27,442 nucleotides of DNA from Cymbomonas tetramitiformis (taxonomy: Eukaryota; Chlorophyta; Pyramimonadophyceae; Pyramimonadales; Pyramimonadaceae): the NCBI GenBank assembly GCA_001247695.2, contig LGRX02034616.1, forward strand, positions 1-27,442. Direction: 5' to 3'. This document shows positions 17,872-27,430 of the stretch, in pieces (positions within the stretch are counted from its first letter, which is position 1; every line of letters begins with the position of its first letter). Under the pieces are notes generated by a model. That model was not told where the DNA came from and searched no databases. It was given only the letters and a program-made list of their open reading frames with translations. A program made the translations under genes and the position numbers.

Positions 17872-20800
17872 ATGCAGGAACACAAAATTGCTAAAATGGT
17901 CGGGAAGACAAACCCAGCAACAGACAAGATGAGCACTCCAATCGAAGGTATGTTAACCACCACCCTTCACATCATGGCCCGCTATGTATCCCTTCAAAGA
18001 AAACGGATGAGAGAGGAACTCACTGCATCACAAGGGCCGCTCATCCTCCTTTGGCACGTGGCATCCTGCCTAGCACACAACAAAGCAAAACTGACAAACA
18101 ACAACAACCCTGGACCCAGAACTTGGATCAAATGGGCACACGTTAAAACCAAAACAAGACTACAGTATAAGACAAAACCTTATCAAAATGCCCGATACAA
18201 GGTAATGAAGGATGCAGTAGGAAGAACTTTCACAACACAAAGGAGAGGCAGACGGTCCAAACATGACCATAACACACCTTTGCATATACCCGCAAGGAAA
18301 AAGCTAATGAGAACACTAGCAGGAAGGAATCAACACCCAAACACCCACACAGAAGCAAACAGACCCAACAACCATGGACAAAAGGGGAATCCCGGTCAAC
18401 TGGAATCAAGCACACCAACATCACTCATTAAAATGGTAGATGCCATACACATCGGAAGCAATATGACTGAAGTGCCATTTACCAGGAAAGAGGTCATGAG
18501 GGGAAAAGGGGGGCAGCCCGCTGGGTCATCAACCCTAAACAATAACAGTCTTGAAGCAGAAACAGGACACAACGGTGAAGGGATTGATTCTGAACAGCTA
18601 GATGAGGCTCTCAGGCTACAGGACAAAAGCTCGATCCCCCCCATAGGCTATGATGAACTCCTTTCAAAACTGGAAACCGGAGAACCAAGCTTCGTACACC
18701 TCATCAGGAAAGCATTGGGCAAACATCTGAGGACCCACTTCGGGGTGAGCAACGGTGAACACTGGAAACTCATAACCCTCCGAATTACAAATGAAAAACA
18801 CATAGAAGCCTATATCTATGACTCACTTGGGGTAATAACAACAACCGAAACACAAAGCAAACTTGAAGGGGCACTCTCATCTTGGTTGAAGATTCATCAC
18901 AAAACCATAAACGGGAGAAGTTGGAATGTAGAGGTATCAACGTTCAGACAGCAACTGGATAATCACACATGCGGGATTTGGGTTATCAGAACAGCGGAGA
19001 AATGGAGGCAATGGTGTGACAGGAGCGAGCACTTACCATTCTTCACCTATCTAAAGGAAGGGAGCATTGAAGGGGAGCACCACAACTCGGAGGCTACATT
19101 ACACATTCAGGACCTACAAGAAATAATCCAAGACAGGATCACTCAGCCCAAGGATGAAAGAGGGAACACCAACAAGGACATTACAAAATACAACCCTGTA
19201 TACAGCAGGAAAGGAGTCATTTCCATAGCCAACATTGAGACACTGTGCTTCAAGTTGAAACTAGACTTCACTTGCACCAACAACAAGCACACCTTTTATG
19301 AAATGATAAACGGTAGCCAACAGGAATACAACAATGACATAAACAAACTTCCTCAGACAAAACACCACACCTATATCCTTCATGAAAGTCAGGAATGGAC
19401 ATTGGCAATACACCTGAAACATAAGAACACTGTCCTTTTAATCAAACCTTTCACAAAAATGGGAAAAGAAGGTCATGACAACAAGACACCAGTATATAAA
19501 CACTTAGGTCTCAGATGTGAGATCGATCCCCAAAACAAAGGCCTTCTGGTCTTCCACACAGCAGTCAAAATTCAGGAAATCCTCCAAAATCTCAGATATG
19601 CAGGAGAGCACCAGCTAGAAAGAGACATCATAAACAGCATGATCACTTCTAACATCAAGTATCACCATGGCTTCGGGAAATTCACCAGAAATGAGAAGCT
19701 AAACAACAGGGGAGCGGTAGCCATAATTAGGGAGCAACTCAGATATGGGAATATAACCCCTGAGGAAATAGCGCAAAATAGAGAATTCCGGGAAAAACAA
19801 GTGGTGGTTGGAGGCATTAGAACAGGGAAAGCAATGGCTTCCAATGCCCAGGGAAAAAGAAACACCCCTAAAACCACGGGCCTGAGGTACCAGGCAGGGA
19901 AAAAACTGAGGAGGAAGGTTCAAAATTGTGAGCGGACGGAAAACATCTTTTTCCACAAAAACCTATACGGAGTGGATGGAAGATGCATCAAGCAAAAGGC
20001 TAAGCACTCACGGAATGAGGCGGAAAACATACGGCTGCAGGAACTACAGAGAGCTCAAGGGAGAAAGGAACACATTATAGTAATGGGAATGAATATGAGA
20101 GGATTGAGACACACAAAGGAGGACCAGGATAGTATGATTAAGCTAGAGACCATCTGTAACCTAGTGCTGGACAGAAAAGCACACATCATATGTGTCTCTG
20201 AGACCAAGATCTCAACCACAAGTATGCCAATGGTTAAGACATTGATGCTCCAGAAAGGTTTAAACTTTAGAATTTCACACACGGATGAAAAGGCTAGTAT
20301 AGGGTCCCTCATAGTATGGAACCCCAAAGATATACCGCTTACACCCAATGCAACCTATGTGGACGGGGCACAAAAAAGGTCAGTCATGATTCGGTTTACA
20401 GGCACAAAGGGTTTTTCGTTTTCGGTGGCAAGCGGGTACATGAACGATGCCAGCCTCAAAGAGGAACAAGAGGACTTCTATAAAACCCTTAAGGATTGGG
20501 CAGCCAAGTCAGGAGACAACAGAAACAAGGCCCACATAGAAATAGGAGACAAGAATTGCACACTGACCCAAAGCCAAAGGATAACAAAAGGTCAGCAGAT
20601 GTCATACAAAGATCACCAGACTAAGAACAAACACCTCTTAAGTTACTTCAATGATGACAGGACAACATTAACAGAACTTATCACACACATGCATCCAGAA
20701 TGTAATGAGATATTCACAAGGGTTGTGAACAACAGTTCAAAAGCAAAACTCACTCATATAATGGCAAACAAAGGAATGGAAGATAGAACAGCGGCTGCTG

Positions 20801-23475
20801 GTTGGCTTGAAATGAACCCATACATAGTTTCAGACCACGGTATAGTTTGGGCTCAGATTGACATCAGAGGAGAGCAGATACACCCTGAAAAACAGAAACA
20901 TACTCCTACGGAGGAACCGCGCCTGAACGGAGCAAATGACACTACACATGACAAGTACCCTGGTTTCCCAGTAAGACTGGAGCACACAGAGACGGTAGGA
21001 GGTTTTAGAAAGCTTACAAAGGCTGCGGTAGCCAGAATCTTGGAGAAAAATGGATACACCATAAAGCATTTAGCAAATGCAAGCATTGAACAAAACAATG
21101 CAGCACAAGTAATAAACACTGTTCTAGGAGACACCACAGACTACAATATGAAAAAGGAGGATATCCACGGAGACAACCTAAAGGAAGACTCAAGCACATG
21201 GAAGGGAAAGCTGACGAGCACAAAAGGTAGCATAAAGTGGCACAACAAGACCAAAGAATGGTGGATACACATGGACTCACCTTGGAACTCCGCACACATC
21301 CGCTCTAGGGGCATTGGCATGCCAGAGGGAGTGACACAGCATGGTTACACGAAAATTGGTAATCTTTGGAGCTTGAAATTCCCAATCAATTATGGGAAAA
21401 AAGATGTTTTGAAATACCTCAAAACACACTTTCATTTGGGAAACACTGAAGTCTTAAAACTCGAAGGACCTAAGGAGCATGGAGAAGGGCACATATGGGA
21501 CATCTGCATGCACCAGAGCCTGCAAGCAGAGCATTGGAGTCATTGCGGCAAACCCCTAGCAGCCCTTGACAAAACCAATGCATACAACTTCAAATATGCC
21601 ACTGGGTGGAAAGCCTATACAGAAAGACTACAAAAGCTAGTAAACAAAAAGCAAGAATTGGAGGGCAGTAAGAAGAGTATGGATAACTGTAGTCCCCATA
21701 AAGAAGATACGGACCAAACTTGGGACTTCATCCATGAATCAGCAAACAAAGCGGCGTGTGCCGCATTTGGAACGAGGGGTAAAAAGATGCACAAAAGGCC
21801 GGTCCCATCAGCCACATCAAATTATCTATACAAATGGCTTCAGTCATTGCGGAAAGCACACCGAATGCTGGGAGAGATAGAAAAGGAGAAGGACTTGGAA
21901 GCAACAGAATGCCTCGTCAGTACCATTCCTTGTGACAGTCTTTGTAGGAAGCCACAAGAAACGGCTGAGGCATGGAGTATCAGACTTGAGGCGAGCCTGC
22001 CAACAGTTACAAAAGCATTCCAAGAAAGCAGAATCAAGGACATAAGATACTGGAAGCTCCGGGAGAAGGAAGAGATGCAACATCTGTTTGCAAAGAAAGT
22101 TTCAGCCTTCTTGGACAGAGCTTTAGGAAACAAAAAAGGGACGGAAAAGGGTGCAGCTCCAGAATATGACGACAAAGGTGAGGTACCGCTAACAGCAAAT
22201 GAAAGAAAGCAAGCCATTTTAAAAGAATACAAAGAAAATAAACTCTTCTCCACAAGACCCGAAGCACCCAAGCACCTACCCCCATGGTTGAGATCGATTT
22301 TAGAGAACAGCCCCAAACTACCTCAGCATGTCACCGAGCAGCTAGCAGAACCTATACTCATGAAGGAGTTGGAGGCAGTCTATGGATCATGTGGAGTATC
22401 CACAGCCCCAGGCCCATCGGGAATGCATTATGCACAATGGATACAGGGACCCCAAAATCTCCAGGAATTAATACTTGAAATGTTTAACAACATTCTGAGG
22501 ACAGGCTCTTTTCCAAGATTAGCAAAAGCGGGCTTCATTCAACCGATCCCCAAAGATCCAAGCAAACCGTGCACCTCAGATAATTCCAGACCACTCACCA
22601 TGCTGGAAACAGGCATGAAGTTGTTCAATTCCATCATTGCAAATAGAATAAAGAAGGCTTTATCCAAACATCCGGTCTTTTTTCCAATCCAAGATGCCTT
22701 CTTACCCAATAAAAACATTGAGGATTCGTTGCAAGTCCTAAATGAAGTTATTTCCGATGCTAACAGATTCGACAAAGAACTGCATGTTGTCTACCTGGAC
22801 CTTAAACAAGCTTTTGACCGAGCAGAATTTTGGATGAGCAAACTAGCATTGGAGAAAATAGGATTGCCCGAAAACATCATTACAATCATCTCGGACATCA
22901 CATCCGAAGCATCCCGATCAGTCCTTACATCTGAAGGCATGACAGATGAATGGATGCTCGAATGCGGGGTGCCCCAAGGAGAAGTCCTGAGTCCCCTAAG
23001 GTTTGTGGCAATTATGGACATATTGGCCATCTGGCTGGCAGAAAGGGCTAACGGGAAAAACCCCATGAAAAAGACCTACGGGTATGCCCTGGAGAAACCG
23101 AGAGATGCTACCAGAAACCCGGGAGCTACTTCACCCCAGAAGAACAGGAAATGGCTGAACATGAATTCACCGCCTAACATCTTTGCTAGATTCTTCTGTG
23201 ATGACATCATCCTGATAGGGAAATCAAAAGAGGAAGTACAGGACATGCTCGGGGTGATCAATGAGTTCATGAGGTTCATAGGGATTCCCATTAATGCCAA
23301 AAAATCTAAGTACTCCCACAGGAAACCTGCAAGACAGAGGGGCAAAGCATATGAAGGGCATATCGAGTTGGAAAAGAAACTCATGTCCGGAGGTATGCTG
23401 AAAATCGAAGACGGAGAGGAAGGGCCCAACACATGGTCCGAATGGCTTCCACCCAAGATCCCCTGCCTATCTTGA
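17872..23475 (+). CDS. LINE replicase, first frame: Ulp1-like protease, APE endonuclease, reverse transcriptase
   Basis: This 1867-codon frame starts at ATG 17872. Residues ~275-375 fit a Ulp1/C48 cysteine protease: H297 (GEHWKLI), D317 (YIYDSL), Q361 and C367 (QQLDNHTCGIWV). Residues ~737-995 are an apurinic-type endonuclease: N741 (MNMRG), E777 (SETK), D893-N895 (IGDKN where GDFN is usual) and D988-H989 (VSDHG). Residues ~1500-1800 are reverse transcriptase: GPSG near 1514-1517, D1643 (YLDLKQAFDR), VPQG at 1700-1703 and D1777-D1778 (FFCDD, Cys replacing the usual Ala). The stretches between protease and endonuclease (375-735) and between endonuclease and RT (995-1490) are protein-like but unassigned. 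The frame ends in the middle of the RT, just before the YLGV motif, which is found in the next frame. It is expected to nick the target and prime reverse transcription; the protease may process the polyprotein or act on host SUMO/ubiquitin-like conjugates (inference). Confidence 0.85.
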   Translation: MQEHKIAKMVGKTNPATDKMSTPIEGMLTTTLHIMARYVSLQRKRMREELTASQGPLILLWHVASCLAHNKAKLTNNNNPGPRTWIKWAHVKTKTRLQYKTKPYQNARYKVMKDAVGRTFTTQRRGRRSKHDHNTPLHIPARKKLMRTLAGRNQHPNTHTEANRPNNHGQKGNPGQLESSTPTSLIKMVDAIHIGSNMTEVPFTRKEVMRGKGGQPAGSSTLNNNSLEAETGHNGEGIDSEQLDEALRLQDKSSIPPIGYDELLSKLETGEPSFVHLIRKALGKHLRTHFGVSNGEHWKLITLRITNEKHIEAYIYDSLGVITTTETQSKLEGALSSWLKIHHKTINGRSWNVEVSTFRQQLDNHTCGIWVIRTAEKWRQWCDRSEHLPFFTYLKEGSIEGEHHNSEATLHIQDLQEIIQDRITQPKDERGNTNKDITKYNPVYSRKGVISIANIETLCFKLKLDFTCTNNKHTFYEMINGSQQEYNNDINKLPQTKHHTYILHESQEWTLAIHLKHKNTVLLIKPFTKMGKEGHDNKTPVYKHLGLRCEIDPQNKGLLVFHTAVKIQEILQNLRYAGEHQLERDIINSMITSNIKYHHGFGKFTRNEKLNNRGAVAIIREQLRYGNITPEEIAQNREFREKQVVVGGIRTGKAMASNAQGKRNTPKTTGLRYQAGKKLRRKVQNCERTENIFFHKNLYGVDGRCIKQKAKHSRNEAENIRLQELQRAQGRKEHIIVMGMNMRGLRHTKEDQDSMIKLETICNLVLDRKAHIICVSETKISTTSMPMVKTLMLQKGLNFRISHTDEKASIGSLIVWNPKDIPLTPNATYVDGAQKRSVMIRFTGTKGFSFSVASGYMNDASLKEEQEDFYKTLKDWAAKSGDNRNKAHIEIGDKNCTLTQSQRITKGQQMSYKDHQTKNKHLLSYFNDDRTTLTELITHMHPECNEIFTRVVNNSSKAKLTHIMANKGMEDRTAAAGWLEMNPYIVSDHGIVWAQIDIRGEQIHPEKQKHTPTEEPRLNGANDTTHDKYPGFPVRLEHTETVGGFRKLTKAAVARILEKNGYTIKHLANASIEQNNAAQVINTVLGDTTDYNMKKEDIHGDNLKEDSSTWKGKLTSTKGSIKWHNKTKEWWIHMDSPWNSAHIRSRGIGMPEGVTQHGYTKIGNLWSLKFPINYGKKDVLKYLKTHFHLGNTEVLKLEGPKEHGEGHIWDICMHQSLQAEHWSHCGKPLAALDKTNAYNFKYATGWKAYTERLQKLVNKKQELEGSKKSMDNCSPHKEDTDQTWDFIHESANKAACAAFGTRGKKMHKRPVPSATSNYLYKWLQSLRKAHRMLGEIEKEKDLEATECLVSTIPCDSLCRKPQETAEAWSIRLEASLPTVTKAFQESRIKDIRYWKLREKEEMQHLFAKKVSAFLDRALGNKKGTEKGAAPEYDDKGEVPLTANERKQAILKEYKENKLFSTRPEAPKHLPPWLRSILENSPKLPQHVTEQLAEPILMKELEAVYGSCGVSTAPGPSGMHYAQWIQGPQNLQELILEMFNNILRTGSFPRLAKAGFIQPIPKDPSKPCTSDNSRPLTMLETGMKLFNSIIANRIKKALSKHPVFFPIQDAFLPNKNIEDSLQVLNEVISDANRFDKELHVVYLDLKQAFDRAEFWMSKLALEKIGLPENIITIISDITSEASRSVLTSEGMTDEWMLECGVPQGEVLSPLRFVAIMDILAIWLAERANGKNPMKKTYGYALEKPRDATRNPGATSPQKNRKWLNMNSPPNIFARFFCDDIILIGKSKEEVQDMLGVINEFMRFIGIPINAKKSKYSHRKPARQRGKAYEGHIELEKKLMSGGMLKIEDGEEGPNTWSEWLPPKIPCLS

Positions 23476-26400
23476 ATATAGCAACAGAACTGAGGCAAAC
23501 CGATACTTAGGGGTTTGGTTTGCGCTGGATGGTGGATGGGAACACCAAAAACAGATACTCATGGATAAGCTCACCCAAAGCCTGCTGTCAGTTCAAACAC
23601 AAACCTTAAACTTGAACCAGCTTCGTTACATAATCAATGCGGTTGTTGTACCAAGAATGGCATATCCCTTAAAAGTTACATCGACCATTAGCACGGAAAC
23701 AAACAATGTAGCAAAAGAAATTGATGGCACAATAGCAAACTTTGTCTTGAGATACTTAAATTGTCCCATAGACACAAACCATCAATTAGTCTGGACACCG
23801 GCCGCACTAGGAGGACTGGGGATTGACAATGTAACAGACATTGCCCATGCTACATGCATCTCGGAAACCTTAATCACACTATGCAATACAACAGAATACG
23901 AATATTGGAGTGACCAGATCATACAGGGAACACACGGCACACCGAATGCACACCTGTACAGAGACAACAGCAGCACATGGAGCAGAATGGCAAGTTATGT
24001 TATGGAAAGAGAAGCGAGGGAACTAAAAATTCAGGGCTCTCCTTTATCCCACCACCTCCCTTTCAAAAAAGCCACGGATAAAGGCGGGAATTGGTTCAAA
24101 CGGGTGAGCTACATATTGTCAAAATATGGATACTCTATAGACACAAAGCATTCAACCCTACAGGACTACGAGGAACTACAGACCTTTCTTTACTCGTCAC
24201 TCCCGAAGCCTGTGTATGAGAAGATAAGTATGCTAGTTGCAACTCGGAATCTTAGATACATGGGTTCCTTTCTTCAGTCTTGTGGAGGGCTTATGCTTAG
24301 CTGGGAAGAATTAAGGGCAAAGCATAGCCTACAAGGAACAGAACCTCCATCTTGGTTTTCAGCCCTCCAGACAGAGGTTATATGTGACTCGTCAGGGGCA
24401 GAACTGCGGAAGGTTAAATCCAAATACAGAGATACACCGCAAGCCCCGGAGGAGGGCATGATGTGCTGGAAAGGGACAGGAATGGGCCAGGAAGGGATGA
24501 AGCTAGTCACAGTTCAGAGACATGACACCGGCTTAGGCACTTTACAACTGAAGATGTACACCAAGAATCAAGAAGGGACATACATACCAGACAAAACAGG
24601 ACTGAAGACCTTATCAGTTAATGAATATCACATATTGCAGGACGGTACAACCCTAATGCCGGTGAACCAAAACTTTTTGAGAATGCATGCCAATAGTACA
24701 GCTAGGATCAACATGAGAGAAGGACCGGAAGCCGAGACATACTTAACATATGTTGGAGATAGACTCAATGACCTTTTCAGAGCAAGATGCAACAACTCAT
24801 GTGCAGCGGATAACAGTGAGTTCAGCTGCCCGAGTGCATCAGAGGATGAAGAACAGGGCGCACATGACGGAGCAGATAATAGGGTTAGCTTTGACTTTGC
24901 AAGTGACGGATCACTCTACAAAAGTTCATCTTTTGCAAGTTGCGGAGCAGCATACATGAGATTTGAGGAGGGAGACCCTACACCGGTCATGAGTAAACAT
25001 AACATACCAAGGGAAGCGCCTATCACTTCACCCACAGCAGGAATCATAGATAACATCCATAAACCTAGCTCTACTACTGCAGAAATTTTAGGCCTCAGAA
25101 AGTTACTCCAAGATCGGAAGCATGAAATTCTAAACACCATGGTTCCCCTTACCCATGTAATTGACTCCATGGCAACTATCAATGCTGTAAACCGTGACCC
25201 TGGAACCCTAAATGTCAGGGACCTTATGCAAGAGCCAAACAGAAGGGACCTGGTAGCCATTAGACTGATTCTGGAGGAATTAGGATTTTACAACACAATG
25301 GGACAGGCGAAACTCCTGATCAAATGGATCAGAGGGCACAATAACGATAGGCTTCATGACAAAGTAGATAGGACGGCCAAAAGAGCGGCATTTAGATACA
25401 GCGGGAGACAGCTCAGGTTCGACGAAGACGGGGACTTAGATTTTTCTCTCCTCTTTCATGAACAATCCATAACGGGAGGCATCAGGAACCACATTAGGAG
25501 ACTCCAAAGATTGAGCCACCACAAAAAGTGGAAAGACATGCATGGACAAGGCAGGGCACTCAGGCTATTGGAGGAGAATCATGTGAAACCAATCAAGGAT
25601 GTATCAAAGATTGCATCCAAGTACTTCACAGCTTATAGGTGCAGGGAACTCACAGGCCTACAGGCATCCCCACATAGAGCACATAGGATGGGAATTGGTG
25701 AAAGCCCGACCTGCCGGACGTGTGGCACAACAACACAATGCACCTACACACACATCCAACTGAACTGCCCAGGAGAAGGAAATGAACTACACCAGTTAAG
25801 GGAAAACCAGCAGGAGGAAATGAAAGAAACCATCAGAAAAGCCACAGCGGGAGACCCGAGACTGATAATAGAAGGCAGTAACACAAGGGGAGGCATCATC
25901 AGCCCCTCCGAAATTTTCCCCTTAGCAGAAATAGACAATGACTTAACAGCCTTTAGACCACTTGCTGCTCTACCAGAGGCTAGCATGTACAGGTTGTCAA
26001 ATACTAGGAAAGGCACTGTAGCAGTAGCTGCTGCGCCCATAGACACGAACAGTGATGGCAGTCACAACTTCCAAGACCTTCAGTACATCAAAAAGAAAGA
26101 ATTCTGGAAGTTAGTTGAGTGGCATAGGCTGACAACTGATACACCTCAGACATCGATCAGCAATTACACACAACGGGCCAATGATATTCACTCGGCACTT
26201 ATAGCATGTAATACTGAGTCGGGTGACCCGAAGAATTGTTATGCGATAAGAAGAGACCTATTAGATATCATCATAGATGAGAGAGGCCTAGGAAAGGACG
26301 GATGTGAGCTTTTCTGTAACCCTGTAAACTCCCACCCAGGAATCAAGTCAAGGAGGTGCATTCCCACGGCGGCTATGAAGGAGGCGTTGAGACCCTTTTG

Positions 26401-27412
26401 CCACAAGGGGAAGATAGGGTGGGATGGACTTGCAAGAGATGCATATGTCAACAGTGTCACGGGAAAAGGGAAAAAGGTATATGGGAACCCACCCTTTGAT
26501 GGGGGGGTTCTCAGGGAAGCATCTGCTGTTATGCAAACGTTGTCCCGTGGCCTAGAGGCGGCCAGGACTTCGGAGGGATTTGAGGGAATTTGGATCCTAC
26601 CATTGTCGCCAAAGAACCTCAAAAAGTGGACAGGTAAGGGTTTTAAGTTAATTTTCAAGTACCCAAGGGGGACCATACCTTTCATTCCACATGATTATTG
26701 GTCGGGTAAAGGGCCCTACACAATGCCAGGGGAGGGATGTTACAAAGATAAGTACTCAGATGTGGTCATATTGTCCATTGATAGTGAGAGCATGGGGTGT
26801 CCTGTTAGTAAGAAACTTGATAATGAGAAAATGCAATACAAGTTGCTTCAATGGTTCATAAATGTAGTCCCGCATAAAAAGATCACCCCCAAATTGCTCA
26901 AAGAAACGGGCCTGCACCCGGATATGATTGAGCAAGCCCTTAGTGAGAAAGATTGTCTGTTGCCGCCCCGATTGTGCCCGTGGGTGGGGGGCAGGAATAA
27001 TGTAGAACAACGAAACCAGTATCCTGGAGCACACTTGGATGGCGGGCACAGGAACGCAGGAGGAACCCCCTTCCTTAATGCGGTGGAGTGGCCGGAGGAA
27101 CTTGCTCTTATGGGGTACTTACCAGAAGGCTTTGGCAAGGTGCTCAAAGGGATCGGGGTTCCACATCGGGGGGTGAAGACACTCTTGAAAAAACTGTCCA
27201 GGATGTGTAGGCGTCATGCGAGGGAAAGATGCATATTGCATGAAACGGGAGCCTTACCTGAAAGTGGCATTGTAGAAGAGGCACCCAGTATTCAGGAGCT
27301 CTGCATGGGGGATAGGAAAGAAACCGAGGCGGTACAGGCAGCAGGGGAAATGCTAGGCAGCTATGTGAACCCCCACCCTCCCCCCAGCCCCCACGGGGCT
27401 GGGGCCCCTTAG
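23402..27412 (+). CDS. LINE replicase, second frame: RT thumb, RNase H, CCHC knuckle, DAM-like methyltransferase domain
   Basis: The frame is open from 23402 (first ATG 23561) to TAG at 27410-27412; residues are numbered from 23561. Upstream of that ATG it already encodes the RT continuation (NRYLGVWFALDGGWEHQ), so 23561 is not the true start. Residues ~1-130 are the RT thumb (LRYIINAVVVPRMAYPL; TPAALGGLGI). RNase H has the full D-E-D-D set: D449 (ASDGS), E508 (TTAEI), D535 (VIDS) and D603 (DKVDR), with H593. A CCHC knuckle spans C718, C721, H731 and C736. Residues ~900-1060 resemble phage/DIRS DAM-type adenine methyltransferases: CELFCNPVNSHPG, N976-P-P-F979, IWILPLSPKNLKKW, then a strand ending SDVVILSID. 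The last ~200 residues are unassigned. The stop lies inside a GC-rich hairpin, so the natural C-terminus may differ. The methyltransferase call is from motif pattern only and activity is unproven. Confidence 0.78.
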   Translation, partial: KSKTERKGPTHGPNGFHPRSPAYLEYSNRTEANRYLGVWFALDGGWEHQKQILMDKLTQSLLSVQTQTLNLNQLRYIINAVVVPRMAYPLKVTSTISTETNNVAKEIDGTIANFVLRYLNCPIDTNHQLVWTPAALGGLGIDNVTDIAHATCISETLITLCNTTEYEYWSDQIIQGTHGTPNAHLYRDNSSTWSRMASYVMEREARELKIQGSPLSHHLPFKKATDKGGNWFKRVSYILSKYGYSIDTKHSTLQDYEELQTFLYSSLPKPVYEKISMLVATRNLRYMGSFLQSCGGLMLSWEELRAKHSLQGTEPPSWFSALQTEVICDSSGAELRKVKSKYRDTPQAPEEGMMCWKGTGMGQEGMKLVTVQRHDTGLGTLQLKMYTKNQEGTYIPDKTGLKTLSVNEYHILQDGTTLMPVNQNFLRMHANSTARINMREGPEAETYLTYVGDRLNDLFRARCNNSCAADNSEFSCPSASEDEEQGAHDGADNRVSFDFASDGSLYKSSSFASCGAAYMRFEEGDPTPVMSKHNIPREAPITSPTAGIIDNIHKPSSTTAEILGLRKLLQDRKHEILNTMVPLTHVIDSMATINAVNRDPGTLNVRDLMQEPNRRDLVAIRLILEELGFYNTMGQAKLLIKWIRGHNNDRLHDKVDRTAKRAAFRYSGRQLRFDEDGDLDFSLLFHEQSITGGIRNHIRRLQRLSHHKKWKDMHGQGRALRLLEENHVKPIKDVSKIASKYFTAYRCRELTGLQASPHRAHRMGIGESPTCRTCGTTTQCTYTHIQLNCPGEGNELHQLRENQQEEMKETIRKATAGDPRLIIEGSNTRGGIISPSEIFPLAEIDNDLTAFRPLAALPEASMYRLSNTRKGTVAVAAAPIDTNSDGSHNFQDLQYIKKKEFWKLVEWHRLTTDTPQTSISNYTQRANDIHSALIACNTESGDPKNCYAIRRDLLDIIIDERGLGKDGCELFCNPVNSHPGIKSRRCIPTAAMKEALRPFCHKGKIGWDGLARDAYVNSVTGKGKKVYGNPPFDGGVLREASAVMQTLSRGLEAARTSEGFEGIWILPLSPKNLKKWTGKGFKLIFKYPRGTIPFIPHDYWSGKGPYTMPGEGCYKDKYSDVVILSIDSESMGCPVSKKLDNEKMQYKLLQWFINVVPHKKITPKLLKETGLHPDMIEQALSEKDCLLPPRLCPWVGGRNNVEQRNQYPGAHLDGGHRNAGGTPFLNAVEWPEELALMGYLPEGFGKVLKGIGVPHRGVKTLLKKLSRMCRRHARERCILHETGALPESGIVEEAPSIQELCMGDRKETEAVQAAGEMLGSYVNPHPPPSPHGAGAP
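23450..23475 (+). other. Frame change inside the reverse transcriptase
   Basis: Frame 1 ends ...WLPPKIPCLS-stop at 23475, while the neighbouring +1 frame reads PAYLEYSNRTEANRYLGV. A shift in the CCCC run of ATCCCCTGCC (about 23458-23467) gives a smooth RT sequence. It may be programmed +1 frameshifting at CCC-T, a one-base insertion in a decayed copy, or an assembly error in a homopolymer. Confidence 0.75.
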
Positions 27413-27430
27413 GGCCCCGGCCCTAAGGGG
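27383..27430 (+). terminator. Two adjacent perfect GC-rich hairpins at the end of the element
   Basis: Stem 1 is CCCAGCCCC/GGGGCTGGG (27383-27391 with 27395-27403), loop CAC. Stem 2 is CCCCTTAGGGCC/GGCCCTAAGGGG (27405-27416 with 27419-27430), loop CC. The stop codon of the replicase frame lies within stem 2. These could form the 3' structure recognised by the element's RT, or be a separate palindromic insertion. Typed as terminator only for want of a closer class. Confidence 0.6.

Noticed and set aside
17571..17894. Open frame bridging the second gene and the replicase
   Set aside because: It starts only at GTG, crosses the tRNA-like hairpin and has no protein-like pattern.
18085..18110. NPGP in the replicase N-terminus (NNNNPGP), as in 2A peptides
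   Set aside because: The upstream D-x-E-x part of the 2A consensus is absent; Asn-rich low complexity explains it.
25700..27412. Restriction-like endonuclease (RLE) as in Dualen or R2
   Set aside because: A CCHC is present, but the R/K-PD and D/E-x-K motifs that should follow are not found.
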